Assembly (NCBI RefSeq): GCF_900129375.1
Contig: NZ_FQVN01000004.1
Location: 496,001-560,000, forward strand
DNA: 64,000 nt
Origin: Streptoalloteichus hindustanus
GTDB taxonomy: Bacteria > Actinomycetota > Actinomycetes > Mycobacteriales > Pseudonocardiaceae
Reading direction: 5' to 3'
Shown: one piece after another, positions 34,006 through 41,237 of the stretch
Layout of the letters: each line of letters opens with the position of its first letter
Position numbering within the stretch: the first letter of the stretch is position 1
The notes under the pieces: generated by a model
Databases searched by the model: none
Seen by the model: the letters and a program-made list of their open reading frames with translations, nothing else
What the model was told of the DNA's origin: nothing
Program-made: the position numbers and the translations under genes

Positions 34006-34761
34006 GTGACCGCTGAGGCGCCCGTGCGCGGCCTGCGCCGTATCGACCTGCTCACCGACGACCCGGCCGACGCGGCCCGGTTCTGGTCCGACCTGCTCGG
34101 CTGGGTGGTGCTCTCCCCGGTCGGGCCGGAGGTGGCCTGCTGGGTGGGTGAACGGCAGGTGGCCACCTGCCGCCGCCCCGACGAGGGCGAACAACCCGGC
34201 TGGCACGTGGTGTTCGGCAGCGGGGGCGGCCCCCGCCGACAACGGCGGTCGCTGGCCGGGCCGGTCGGGGTGGTGGCCGACTACGACTCCGGGCGGGTCC
34301 AGCACGGCCCGTGGGCCCCGGCGCCCCGCACCGGCGAGCCGTGTTGGGTGGAGCTGCGGGTGGCCCGCGGCGGCCCCGACGCCCACGCCTCCGACGGGTT
34401 CTGGGCGGGGGCGCTGGGCTGGGAGGTCCAGGCCGGCGGGGCCGACGGCTCCCTGGAGCCCTACGCGGTCTACCGGCTGGGCGAGCGGGCCGTGACCGGA
34501 AGGATGGTGCCCGAGCCGCAGCAGCGGGAGCTCCTCGACTCCGGCTGGATGTGCTACTTCTCGGTGGCCGACGCCGGGGCGGCGGCCCACCGCTGCGCCG
34601 AGCTGGGCGGTCAGGTGGTGGTGGCGCCGGTGACGGCCCCGATCGGCCGGGTGTGCGTGGTCGCCGACCCTGACGGCGCGGTGTGCACGCTGCTGGAGCG
34701 CCCGCCGGGCTGGGGCGGCACGCTGCACGCCAGGGACGCCACCACGATCGGCGTCCGCTGA
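34006..34761 (+). CDS. VOC family protein, two glyoxalase units
   Basis: 251 residues, two VOC modules in tandem: LRRIDLLTDDPADAARFWSDLLGW (about 8-31) and SDGFWAGALGWEVQAGG (about 130-146), with WMCYFSVADAGAAAHRCAELGGQVVVAP and VVADPDGAVCTLLE near the end. This is the arrangement of hydroxylase-like or bleomycin-resistance-like proteins in actinomycetes. GTG 34006 has GGAG just upstream; ATG 33973 is also in frame. The function is unknown. Confidence 0.85.
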   Translation: MTAEAPVRGLRRIDLLTDDPADAARFWSDLLGWVVLSPVGPEVACWVGERQVATCRRPDEGEQPGWHVVFGSGGGPRRQRRSLAGPVGVVADYDSGRVQHGPWAPAPRTGEPCWVELRVARGGPDAHASDGFWAGALGWEVQAGGADGSLEPYAVYRLGERAVTGRMVPEPQQRELLDSGWMCYFSVADAGAAAHRCAELGGQVVVAPVTAPIGRVCVVADPDGAVCTLLERPPGWGGTLHARDATTIGVR

Positions 34762-34804
34762 CCCCGCGCCGGTTTCTGTCGGGGTCCCGTGCACACTGCA
34801 CACC

Positions 34805-35224
34805 ATGACGCACGTGGTGGGCCAGACCCGGGACGCCGGCTTCCAGATCGGGGTGTCCCGCACCCTGCCGCACCCGCGGGAGCGGGTGTGGGAGTTCGTG
34901 ACCAGCGCGGCGGGGCTGGCGGTGTGGTTGGGCGAGGGCGCCCGCCTGTCGGCGGACAGGGGCGCGGCCTACCGGACCGCCGAGGGCACCGTGGGGCAGG
35001 TCCGGAGCCTGCGCGAGCACGACCGGGTGCGGCTGACCTGGCAGCCGGCGGACTGGGACCACGAGACGACGGTGCAGCTCACGGTCAGCGGCGACGAGCG
35101 GACGGTGCTGCGCTTCCACCAGGAGCGGCTGGCCGACGCCGCCGAACGGGAGCGGCAGCGGGAGCACTGGCAGCGCGTCATGGACGCGGTCGTCGCCGCC
35201 CTCGACAGCCAGGCCGGCCGGTAG
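34805..35224 (+). CDS. SRPBCC (AHSA1-like) domain protein
   Basis: 139 residues. ISRTLPHPRERVWEFVTSAAGLAVWLGEGARL-like opening (residues about 15-45) and the final LRFHQERLADAAERERQREHWQRVMDAVVAAL helix fit the AHSA1/START-like fold, which makes a hydrophobic pocket. Ligand and partner are unknown. ATG 34805 has no strong ribosome site; the short dyad GTGCA/TGCAC (34791-34803) sits right before it. A perfect hairpin follows the stop. Confidence 0.85.
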   Translation: MTHVVGQTRDAGFQIGVSRTLPHPRERVWEFVTSAAGLAVWLGEGARLSADRGAAYRTAEGTVGQVRSLREHDRVRLTWQPADWDHETTVQLTVSGDERTVLRFHQERLADAAERERQREHWQRVMDAVVAALDSQAGR

Positions 35225-35280
35225 TCCCGATCTCTTCGATCTCTTCCACGGCTGTGGCGGCGCGGCCCTGAGCCAGGTGG

Positions 35281-35310
35281 GGGTCGCGGGTGGTGACCCA
35301 CCCGCGACCC
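35281..35310. terminator. bidirectional terminator hairpin
   Basis: GGGTCGCGGGTGG (35281-35293) pairs perfectly with CCACCCGCGACCC (35298-35310), loop TGAC, between the SRPBCC gene and the convergent small peptide gene. Confidence 0.85.
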
Positions 35311-35338
35311 CGCCGCCGGCCACCGGCGGTCCGACTCC

Positions 35339-35443
35339 TCACTCCTCGTTCTCGTCGTCGACGTCCACGCCGACGAGACAGATGCAGATGGTCTGGGGAA
35401 CGATCTCCGGTTCACGCGGCGTGATCTCTTCGAACAGGTTCAC
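35339..35443 (-). CDS. 34-residue acidic peptide, possible peptide precursor
   Basis: GTG 35443 is preceded by GGAGGTG with a 6-base gap, one of the best ribosome sites in the window. The product begins MNLFEEITPREPEIVPQ, continues TICICLVGV and ends DVDDENEE. The Cys-Ile-Cys core between acidic ends is unusual. It is flanked by a hairpin upstream (35462-35492) and a terminator downstream (35281-35310), so it looks like a stand-alone transcript. I do not recognise the family, and no modifying enzyme or transporter for a ribosomal peptide is adjacent, so a natural-product precursor role is speculative; a small regulatory or metal-binding peptide is equally possible. Confidence 0.55.
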   Translation of the reverse strand: MNLFEEITPREPEIVPQTICICLVGVDVDDENEE

Positions 35444-35758
35444 GGGTTTCACCTCCACCCAGTGGCGGCGCGTCCCCGGGACGCGCCGCCACGCGGCTTG
35501 CCCGACGACCTGAGGCGCAAACCACCGCCGCCGGAACGAGAGAACCCACCGCACCTGTGAGTGACCCTCGCGCCGAAGCCAGGAACCCGTGTGGGTGGCA
35601 CCCCGTTCGGAGGCTCACCCCAGCCAACCCGGGGCTGCCCGGAGCCCTGCCCGGAGCCCTGCCCGGAGGGTGAGCGTGGCCGGCGGGAAAACTCGGGGCG
35701 GGCGGACGCGGGGTTCCGGCAGGATGCGCGGAAACCACGGCGTCGGAGGGGGAGCGCG
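35444..35758. other. gene-free stretch upstream of the peptide and GNAT genes
   Basis: 315 bases. Contains the hairpin at 35462-35492, and a short direct repeat CCCGGAGCCCTG (twice, about 35638-35661). No further gene is convincing. Confidence 0.6.
35462..35492 (-). promoter_or_regulatory. hairpin just upstream of the peptide gene
   Basis: GTGGCGGCGCGTCC (35462-35475) pairs perfectly with GGACGCGCCGCCAC (35479-35492). On the minus strand it ends about 10 bases before the GGAGGTG ribosome site of the 34-residue peptide gene, so it may act in its 5' leader, or end transcription arriving from the right. Confidence 0.6.
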
Positions 35759-36316
35759 GTGCTGGTCGTCCTGGAGACGGAGCGGTTGGTGCTGCGTCGG
35801 TTCACCGAGTCCGATGTGGACAACCTCGTGGACCTGGACAGCGATCCCGAGGTGATGCGGTTCCTCACCGGAGAGCCGACGCCGCGCGCCGAGATCGAGG
35901 ACGAGGTGCTGCCCGCGATCCTGCGCGACTACCGGCGTGGGCCGGCGGGGCGCTGGGCGGCCCACCACCGCCACGGCGGGGAGTTCCTGGGGTGGTTGGC
36001 GCTGCGGCCTGCCGAGGACGGCGGGGTGGAGGAGGTGGAGCTGGGCTACCGCCTCAAGGCGTCGGTGTGGGGTCGGGGGTATGCCACCGAGGGCTCCCGC
36101 GCGCTGGTCCGGATGGCGTTCGCCGAGCTGGGTGTGCGGCGGGTGTGGGCGCAGACGATGGCGGTCAACCTCGCCTCCCGCCGGGTGATGGAGAAGGCCG
36201 GCCTGCGCCACGTGCGGACCTTCCACCCGCACTTCGACGACCCGTTGCCGGGCACCGAGCACGGCGAGGTCGAGTACGAGCTGCTGCGGGCCGACTGGGC
36301 CGCCCAGGCGCGGTAG
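35759..36316 (+). CDS. GNAT family N-acetyltransferase (RimJ/RimL type)
   Basis: 185 residues. LETERLVLRRFTESDVDNLVDLDSDPEVMRFL opens the domain; the acetyl-CoA loop is ASVWGRGYATEGSRALVRMAF (Q/RxxGxG/A-like), and VNLASRRVMEKAGLRHV closes it. This is the Acetyltransf_3 (RimJ/RimL) pattern; substrates range from ribosomal proteins to small amines. GTG 35759 follows GGAGGGGGAG. It converges on the nitroreductase-hemerythrin gene across a hairpin. Confidence 0.88.
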   Translation: MLVVLETERLVLRRFTESDVDNLVDLDSDPEVMRFLTGEPTPRAEIEDEVLPAILRDYRRGPAGRWAAHHRHGGEFLGWLALRPAEDGGVEEVELGYRLKASVWGRGYATEGSRALVRMAFAELGVRRVWAQTMAVNLASRRVMEKAGLRHVRTFHPHFDDPLPGTEHGEVEYELLRADWAAQAR

Positions 36317-36353
36317 CGCCACCGGAACGCCGCCGCGCGGTGTGTCCTGCGGT

Positions 36354-36381
36354 GGTGGGGCGCCGACGCGGGCGCCCCACC
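36354..36381. terminator. bidirectional terminator hairpin
   Basis: GGTGGGGCGCC (36354-36364) pairs with GGCGCCCCACC (36371-36381), loop GACGCG, between convergent genes. Confidence 0.8.
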
Positions 36382-36412
36382 GTGATCTCCCCCCAGACCG
36401 CCGTGCGGCGGG

Positions 36413-37237
36413 TCAGGCGTCGAGGATGGGGATCAGCTGCTGCTCCTCGTAGGTCAGGTGGTCCTCCAGCTCCTTGGTCAGGCGCTCGACCTCGGACAGC
36501 ACCAGCGCGGTGTCGGCGCCCTCGGCGGAGATGACCTTCTGCAGGTCGGCCAGGAGGGTGGCGACCGTCTTGTGCTCCTCGTCCAGCCGGCGCAGCACCG
36601 GGGCGAGCTCGGGGTGGTGCTGGGCCAGGTACGGGAACATGCCGGTGTCCTCCATCGTGTGGTGGTGGTGCAGCCCCTGGCACAGGGTCAGGCAGTTCAC
36701 CCGGAGCTGGGCGCCCAGGCGCGGCCCGGACCGGGCGACCTCGGCGCGGATCAGGGCGAGCTCGCGCCGGAACGCGTCGTGGACCAGCTTGAGCCCCGCG
36801 CCCGGCGAGGAGGCGTTGGGCGGCCCGCCCGCGACCTGCTCCAGGGCGACCACGGGAAGGACCCGGGAGGTCCTGACCTGGTAGTCGGCCCAGGCGGGGT
36901 CGACCTCGACGGCGCGGGCGAAGGCGGCGTCGCGTTCGGCGCCCTCCAGGACGGTGGCCTGGGCCTCGTAGGTGAAGACGCCGTCCTCGACGGTGACCCG
37001 GGGGTGGGCGACCAGGTTGTGGTACCAGGCCGGGTGGTTGGGCGCTCCGCCGGCCGAGGCGATGACCAGGACCCGGTCGCCGTCGGGCAGGTAGGCGACG
37101 GGGGTGGTGTGCTCCTTCCCCGAGCGCGCTCCGGTGGTGGTCAGCAGGAGCAGCCGGCCACCGTCGAAGGGCGGCCCGACCCGGCCGTTGTTGGCGCGGA
37201 ACTCGTCGATGACACGCTGGTTGAAATCGCTGGGCAT
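36413..37237 (-). CDS. deazaflavin-dependent nitroreductase-hemerythrin fusion
   Basis: 274 residues with two domains. Residues about 5-130 match the F420-dependent nitroreductase (Ddn/PF04075) fold: FDGGRLLLLTTTGARSGKEHTTPVAYLPDGDRVLVIASAGGAPNHPAWYHNLVAHPRVTVE. Residues about 145-270 are a hemerythrin-like four-helix bundle with CQGLHHHHTMEDTGMFPYL, LDEEHKTVATLLADL and LEDHLTYEEQQLIPIL giving the His/Glu di-iron ligands. Ddn proteins reduce quinones or nitro compounds with F420H2; joining this to an oxygen- or NO-binding di-iron domain suggests a redox or gas-sensing role. ATG 37237 with GGAG 12 bases upstream. CCGCATGCGG (37284-37293) upstream may be an operator. Confidence 0.88.
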   Translation of the reverse strand: MPSDFNQRVIDEFRANNGRVGPPFDGGRLLLLTTTGARSGKEHTTPVAYLPDGDRVLVIASAGGAPNHPAWYHNLVAHPRVTVEDGVFTYEAQATVLEGAERDAAFARAVEVDPAWADYQVRTSRVLPVVALEQVAGGPPNASSPGAGLKLVHDAFRRELALIRAEVARSGPRLGAQLRVNCLTLCQGLHHHHTMEDTGMFPYLAQHHPELAPVLRRLDEEHKTVATLLADLQKVISAEGADTALVLSEVERLTKELEDHLTYEEQQLIPILDA

Positions 37238-38247
37238 GCTTTGTTTCGTCTCCGGTTCGTGGTCTGTCCCGGGCCGGTTTTCGCCGCATGCGGAAACCCG
37301 CCCGGTGAGAGCGTGGAAATCAGGCGCGCGTGGTGGCGAGCCCGGTGTGGGGAAGACACGTCCGAATATCCGACCGCGCGCGACAACGCGGTCGCGGGTC
37401 GGTGGGGACGTGCTCGTGTGGCGGGGGTGGAGGGCACCGTCAGCCAGGGGCAACGTCGCGCGGATCGCGCGGAAATCCCGACGGGGGCGGCGCTCTCGGC
37501 CGCCCGGCGCTCACTCGGCGGCCGGGCGACTCTCTCGTGTGTGCCCGAAGGCAGACCCGGCAGTCACGACGTGAACCCTAGTGCCGCGAACGTCGTTCAC
37601 GCAACATCGCTTTGCGCCGCGCGGCCCCAGCCCCGCCGTGCACGTCCCGATTCCCCGGAACGCAGCACCCGGTCGACCCGCGGAACAGGGACGTGTTTTC
37701 GTCGCATTCCCCGTCCCCCTTTTTCCTGGGGCCGGCGCTCACCTGGGCGGCGGCCCCGGCAGGGCCTCGGAGCGGGGTGCGCTCAGTGGTCGCGGCTGTG
37801 GCCAGTTCGGGGTGGGCCTGCGACCGCACCGACTCCTCGACACGACCCGGCTCTCCTCAATCACCGCCCCGTGCCAGGTCGCGCATTGTGATCCACGTCC
37901 CCGCCGGGAAAGGTTGCCGGCCGTCAGCAGGTTTTGTGCTGCCCTTTTCGGTCTAGCCTGCTCGTCGCTCCGCGAAACGTCCCAACGGACCGTATCCGGT
38001 CCGCACTGCGGGAAGATTCCAGCCTTCACTCCATTGGCCTCTACCTGGACCCGGCAGAGCTCCGCCTAATATCGCCGCGGGGGTCATCGAGACGGTGGAA
38101 ACGCGCCGAAGAACGGGGGAGGACACCCGGCGCGGTTCGAGTGCGGCAATGTGGTCAGATGATCGGGCAGGGTCCGACGCCGCGTTTGCCGAGGATCTCA
38201 CCGGGTCCTGACTCCTGTCTTTTCGCAGCGAACTTGAAAGGGGAGTC
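37238..38247. other. about 1 kb without genes
   Basis: No frame here has the codon pattern or start signals of a gene. The palindrome CCGCATGCGG at 37284-37293 is the only clear signal near the left end. The right half is poorer in G+C than the surroundings and leads into the promoter of the ricin-type gene. A non-coding RNA or a decayed gene cannot be excluded. Confidence 0.55.
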
Positions 38248-38829
38248 ATGAAGGCACGTACTGCCACGAGGATGGCGTTGAGCTCGCTGGCCGCGGTTGT
38301 CCTGACCTTGTCGTTGTTGGGCTCGTCGGCATCCGCCGCTCCGGATGTCGCGACCCCTGTTCCCCCACCGAACCAGGTGGAGCTGGCCGACGCCGTGCGG
38401 CTCGTCAACCACGTCAGCGACAAGTGTCTGGACGTGGAGCACGGCAGGGTGGAGGACCGGACCCCACTCATCCAGTGGCGTTGCACGCCATGGGCGTACA
38501 ACCAGATGTTCTCATTCAAAGACAAGACAGTTATTGGTGATTTCACCTACGTGAAAATCGTCGCCAAGCACAGCGAGAAGTGTCTGTCCGTGGAGACGAA
38601 CCGCCCCAGTAACGGTGCCCGCGTGCTGCAGGACACCTGTCGGAACGAAGCGTCCCAGTGGTGGTACACGCATACCGAGCCTGACGGAAGACTGGCTTTC
38701 CACAATTTGTTCACGGAAACCTGGATGGGCGTCGCCGGGTCAAGCAAGCATGACGGGACGGCGGTCATTGTGTGGGCGGGTGGACCAGACGACCAGAAGT
38801 GGCATCCCCGCAAGGTGACGGCGGGGTAG
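38248..38829 (+). CDS. secreted ricin-type beta-trefoil protein
   Basis: 193 residues. A clear Sec signal peptide spans about 1-31 (MALSSLAAVVLTLSLLGSSASA). The mature part is one ricin-B-like trefoil: VRLVNHVSDKCLDVEHGRVEDRTPLIQWRC, AKHSEKCLSVETNRPSNGARVLQDTC, and a third lobe ending GPDDQKWHPRKV. Cys pairs occur in the usual CL...C positions of lobes one and two; the QxW motifs are partly kept (NQMF, SQWWY, DQKWH). It could bind a carbohydrate outside the cell. ATG 38248 follows AAAGGGGAG. Its G+C content is lower than its neighbours', a possible sign of transfer. Confidence 0.85.
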   Translation: MKARTATRMALSSLAAVVLTLSLLGSSASAAPDVATPVPPPNQVELADAVRLVNHVSDKCLDVEHGRVEDRTPLIQWRCTPWAYNQMFSFKDKTVIGDFTYVKIVAKHSEKCLSVETNRPSNGARVLQDTCRNEASQWWYTHTEPDGRLAFHNLFTETWMGVAGSSKHDGTAVIVWAGGPDDQKWHPRKVTAG

Positions 38830-38889
38830 GGGACCAGGCGCGTGACGGCCGTTCATTTCTGACGACCGCTGTTTGAGGGGGCAGGACAT

Positions 38890-38930
38890 CCCGGGGGGTG
38901 TGGTGGGCGGCGCCCACCACACCCCCCGGG
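38890..38930. terminator. perfect 19-bp terminator hairpin
   Basis: Bases 38890-38908 pair without mismatch with 38912-38930, with a 3-base loop (GGC). The core is GGGGGGTGTGGTGGGC. It lies between the convergent ricin-type and deacetylase genes. Confidence 0.88.
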
Positions 38931-38989
38931 TGGGGGGACGGGGCGTCGTCGTGAACGTGTGCGCTCACGACCCGCGCGGGGAGCGCCGC

Positions 38990-39751
38990 TCAGCGGCGGG
39001 CGTGGGTCAGCAGCTGGGAGACGGTGACGAAGCGGTAGCCGCGCTGGAGGAGCTGGTCGACCATCGGGCCGAGGGCGGCTCTGGTCTGCTCGCGGGCCGG
39101 GTACATGGGGTGCAGCAGCACGATCGAGCCGGGGCGCACGCGCTCGACGACCTGCGTGGTGAGCGCTTCGGCGTTCTGGTTGGGGGAGGCGGAGTCCGGC
39201 TCGACGTCCCAGGTGATCGTCTTGCGCTGGTGTTCGCCCAGGTAGTGCGGCAGGACCAGCAGCTTCTTGCCGTTGGGCGGCCGGAAGTGGATCTCCCCGG
39301 TGTAGCCGGTGCCGCGGATGAGGGTGTCGGTGGACTCGATCTCACGGGACACCCAGCCCGGGGTCACGCCGACCATGCGCTCGTGGGAGTAGCTGTGGTT
39401 GCCGATCTCGTGGCCGGCCGCCGCGATCGCGCGGCCCAGGTCCGGGTGCGCGGCGAGGTCGCGGCCGATGAGGAAGAACGTCGCCGGCACGCCCCGGGCG
39501 GCCAGGGTGTCCAGGACGGCCCGGGTGCCGGCGGGGTCGGGGCCGTCGTCGAAGGTCAGGGCGACCAGCTTCTGGTCGGTGTCGACCCGGTCGACGATCT
39601 CGCCGAAGAACTGGAACGTCCGGGAGTTGGCGACCCGGGACAGTGTCAGGCCGGCCGCGGTGACTAAGACGAGCACGCTGGCCACGCCGACGAACCAGCG
39701 TCGGGCGCGGCGGGAAGCAAGAAGTCCTACCATGCGCACACCCTGCCGCAT
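38990..39751 (-). CDS. polysaccharide deacetylase, membrane-anchored
   Basis: 253 residues. One N-terminal membrane helix (WFVGVASVLVLVTAAGLTL) is followed by a NodB homology domain: LVALTFDDGPDPAGT (catalytic Asp pair), GNHSYSH (the metal-binding HxxxH pair), IHFRPPNGKK, TITWDVEPDS and SIVLLHPMYP. Such enzymes remove acetyl groups from cell-wall or capsular N-acetyl sugars at the outer membrane face. ATG 39751 (GGGGGG upstream) or ATG 39733 may be the start. It is 79 bases downstream of the DUF2631 gene in the same direction. Confidence 0.9.
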   Translation of the reverse strand: MRQGVRMVGLLASRRARRWFVGVASVLVLVTAAGLTLSRVANSRTFQFFGEIVDRVDTDQKLVALTFDDGPDPAGTRAVLDTLAARGVPATFFLIGRDLAAHPDLGRAIAAAGHEIGNHSYSHERMVGVTPGWVSREIESTDTLIRGTGYTGEIHFRPPNGKKLLVLPHYLGEHQRKTITWDVEPDSASPNQNAEALTTQVVERVRPGSIVLLHPMYPAREQTRAALGPMVDQLLQRGYRFVTVSQLLTHARR

Positions 39752-39830
39752 GCCCCCCGGCGGCCCACCATCGGGTCAGCGAGTCACCGGATCGGCCGGT
39801 GACCGGTGGGTGGGTCACAACCTGGTGGGG

Positions 39831-40103
39831 TCACAGCTTGTTCAGGCGGTGCCGGCGCACCAGGTCGCGGATCAGCAGGATCGCCATGACCAGGGCGAGG
39901 GCGCCCATCCACAGGTCGGGCCAGTCGCTGGTGCCGCGCTGGAGCGTGAAGATCATCAACAGCAGGACGACCACGGTGCCCCACCCGGCGACCTGGGTGC
40001 CCCGGGGGAACACGCCGTGCCAGCCCCACCGGGTCGACGGCTCCTGGTAGACGTCCATGGGCCGCACCGCGTGCCAGGCGGGCCCGGGGGAGGAGGTGGC
40101 CAC
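39831..40103 (-). CDS. DUF2631 family membrane protein
   Basis: 90 residues. The conserved block EPSTRWGWHGVFPRGTQVAGW is the DUF2631 signature, followed by two membrane helices (TVVVLLLMIFTLQ and DLWMGALALVMAILLIRDLV) and a basic end. The family is widespread in mycobacteria and Pseudonocardiales with no known function. GTG 40103 is chosen because TTAGGAGG stands four bases before it; longer upstream frames lack a signal. Confidence 0.8.
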   Translation of the reverse strand: MATSSPGPAWHAVRPMDVYQEPSTRWGWHGVFPRGTQVAGWGTVVVLLLMIFTLQRGTSDWPDLWMGALALVMAILLIRDLVRRHRLNKL

Positions 40104-40298
40104 GACCCCTCCTAACTCGTCCGCCGGCTCCTCGCCGGGGACGCGCGGATGTCGCTGGACAGGACCGGGGCGGGCCAGCCGGCAAGCCCCGTTGGTTCGC
40201 ATCAGACCGCATCGTGCCACCGGCCCGCCCCCACCACGGCCCACCATCGGCCGCGCCCATCCGTCCGGGTGACCCCCAGAGGGTCAGACGGCGCCGGG

Positions 40299-41237
40299 TC
40301 AGACGGCACCGGGCCGGGCGGGCAGGCGTTCCCGGGTGGCGTCGGAGAGCACCCCGTCGAACAGGTCACCGAACTCCTCGACGCGCTCCAGCACCCGCGG
40401 CGCGGTGAACACCAGGTCCTCCGGGCCCGCGCAGTCGACGACCTCCGCCCAGGTCACCGGGGTGGACACGGTCGGGCGGGGTCGGGCCCGCAGCGAGTAG
40501 GGCGCCACCGTGGTCTTCTTCGGGTTGTTCTGGCTCCAGTCGATGAACACCTTGCCGTGCCGGGCCTGCTTGGCCATCGTCGCCACCACCTGCCGGGGCG
40601 TCTGCCGGGCCAGCAACTCCGCGGCGGCGCGCGCGTACTCGCTGGTGCGCTCCGGCCCGGGCACCGCCACCGGCACGTACAGCTGCAGCCCCTTGGAGCC
40701 GCTGGTCTTGGGCCACACCGACAGGCCGTCGGCGGTCAGCAGCTCGCGCAGGCGCTCGGCGACCCGGCAGCACTCCACCACGGTGGCCGGCGCGCCGGGG
40801 TCCAGGTCGAACACCAGCAGGTCGGGGTCGCGGCGCGCCCCGCGCGGCCCCACCGTCCACTGGGGGACGTGCAGCTCCAGCGACGCCAGGTTGGCCACCC
40901 ACACCAGCGTCGGCAGGTCCTCGATCACGGCGAAGTCGGCGGCCTCCGCGCCCTTGCCGCTGCCCGGGGTGGGCACCCGCACGGTGCGGACCCAGGCGGG
41001 GGCGTGCCGGGAGACGTCCTTCTCGAAGAACGACGCCGCGTCCACGCCGTCGGGGTAGCGGCGCAGGGTCAGCGGCCGCGCCCGCAGGTAGGGCAGCAGC
41101 ACCGGCGCGATCCGCACGTAGTAGTCGAGCACCTCGGCCTTGGTGAACCCCTCCTGCGGGTAGAGCACCTTCTCCAGGTTCGACAGCTTCAGGCGACGCC
41201 CCTGCACCTGCGTGGTGACCACCGTGTCAGGACTCAT
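40299..41237 (-). CDS. LigD-type polymerase (primase-like) domain protein
   Basis: 312 residues, the archaeo-eukaryotic primase-like polymerase domain of bacterial end joining. LKLSNLEKVLYPQEGFTKAEVLDYYVRIA opens the domain; the metal-binding D144-x-D146 lies in LLVFDLDPG; SGSKGLQLYVPV and VFIDWSQNNPKKTTVAPYSLR are the nucleotide-binding blocks. It fills gaps, preferring ribonucleotides, at broken ends bridged by Ku. Its start (ATG 41237) overlaps the end of the ligase gene by 11 bases, so the two are translated together: a split form of the LigD protein. Confidence 0.92.
   Translation of the reverse strand: MSPDTVVTTQVQGRRLKLSNLEKVLYPQEGFTKAEVLDYYVRIAPVLLPYLRARPLTLRRYPDGVDAASFFEKDVSRHAPAWVRTVRVPTPGSGKGAEAADFAVIEDLPTLVWVANLASLELHVPQWTVGPRGARRDPDLLVFDLDPGAPATVVECCRVAERLRELLTADGLSVWPKTSGSKGLQLYVPVAVPGPERTSEYARAAAELLARQTPRQVVATMAKQARHGKVFIDWSQNNPKKTTVAPYSLRARPRPTVSTPVTWAEVVDCAGPEDLVFTAPRVLERVEEFGDLFDGVLSDATRERLPARPGAV

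Noticed and set aside
35638-35661. Direct repeat CCCGGAGCCCTG
   Set aside because: Only two units in a GC-rich gap; no evidence for function.
37953-38546. 197-codon minus-strand frame overlapping the ricin-type gene
   Set aside because: It is opposite the signal peptide and first trefoil lobe of a clear gene, and lacks a ribosome site.
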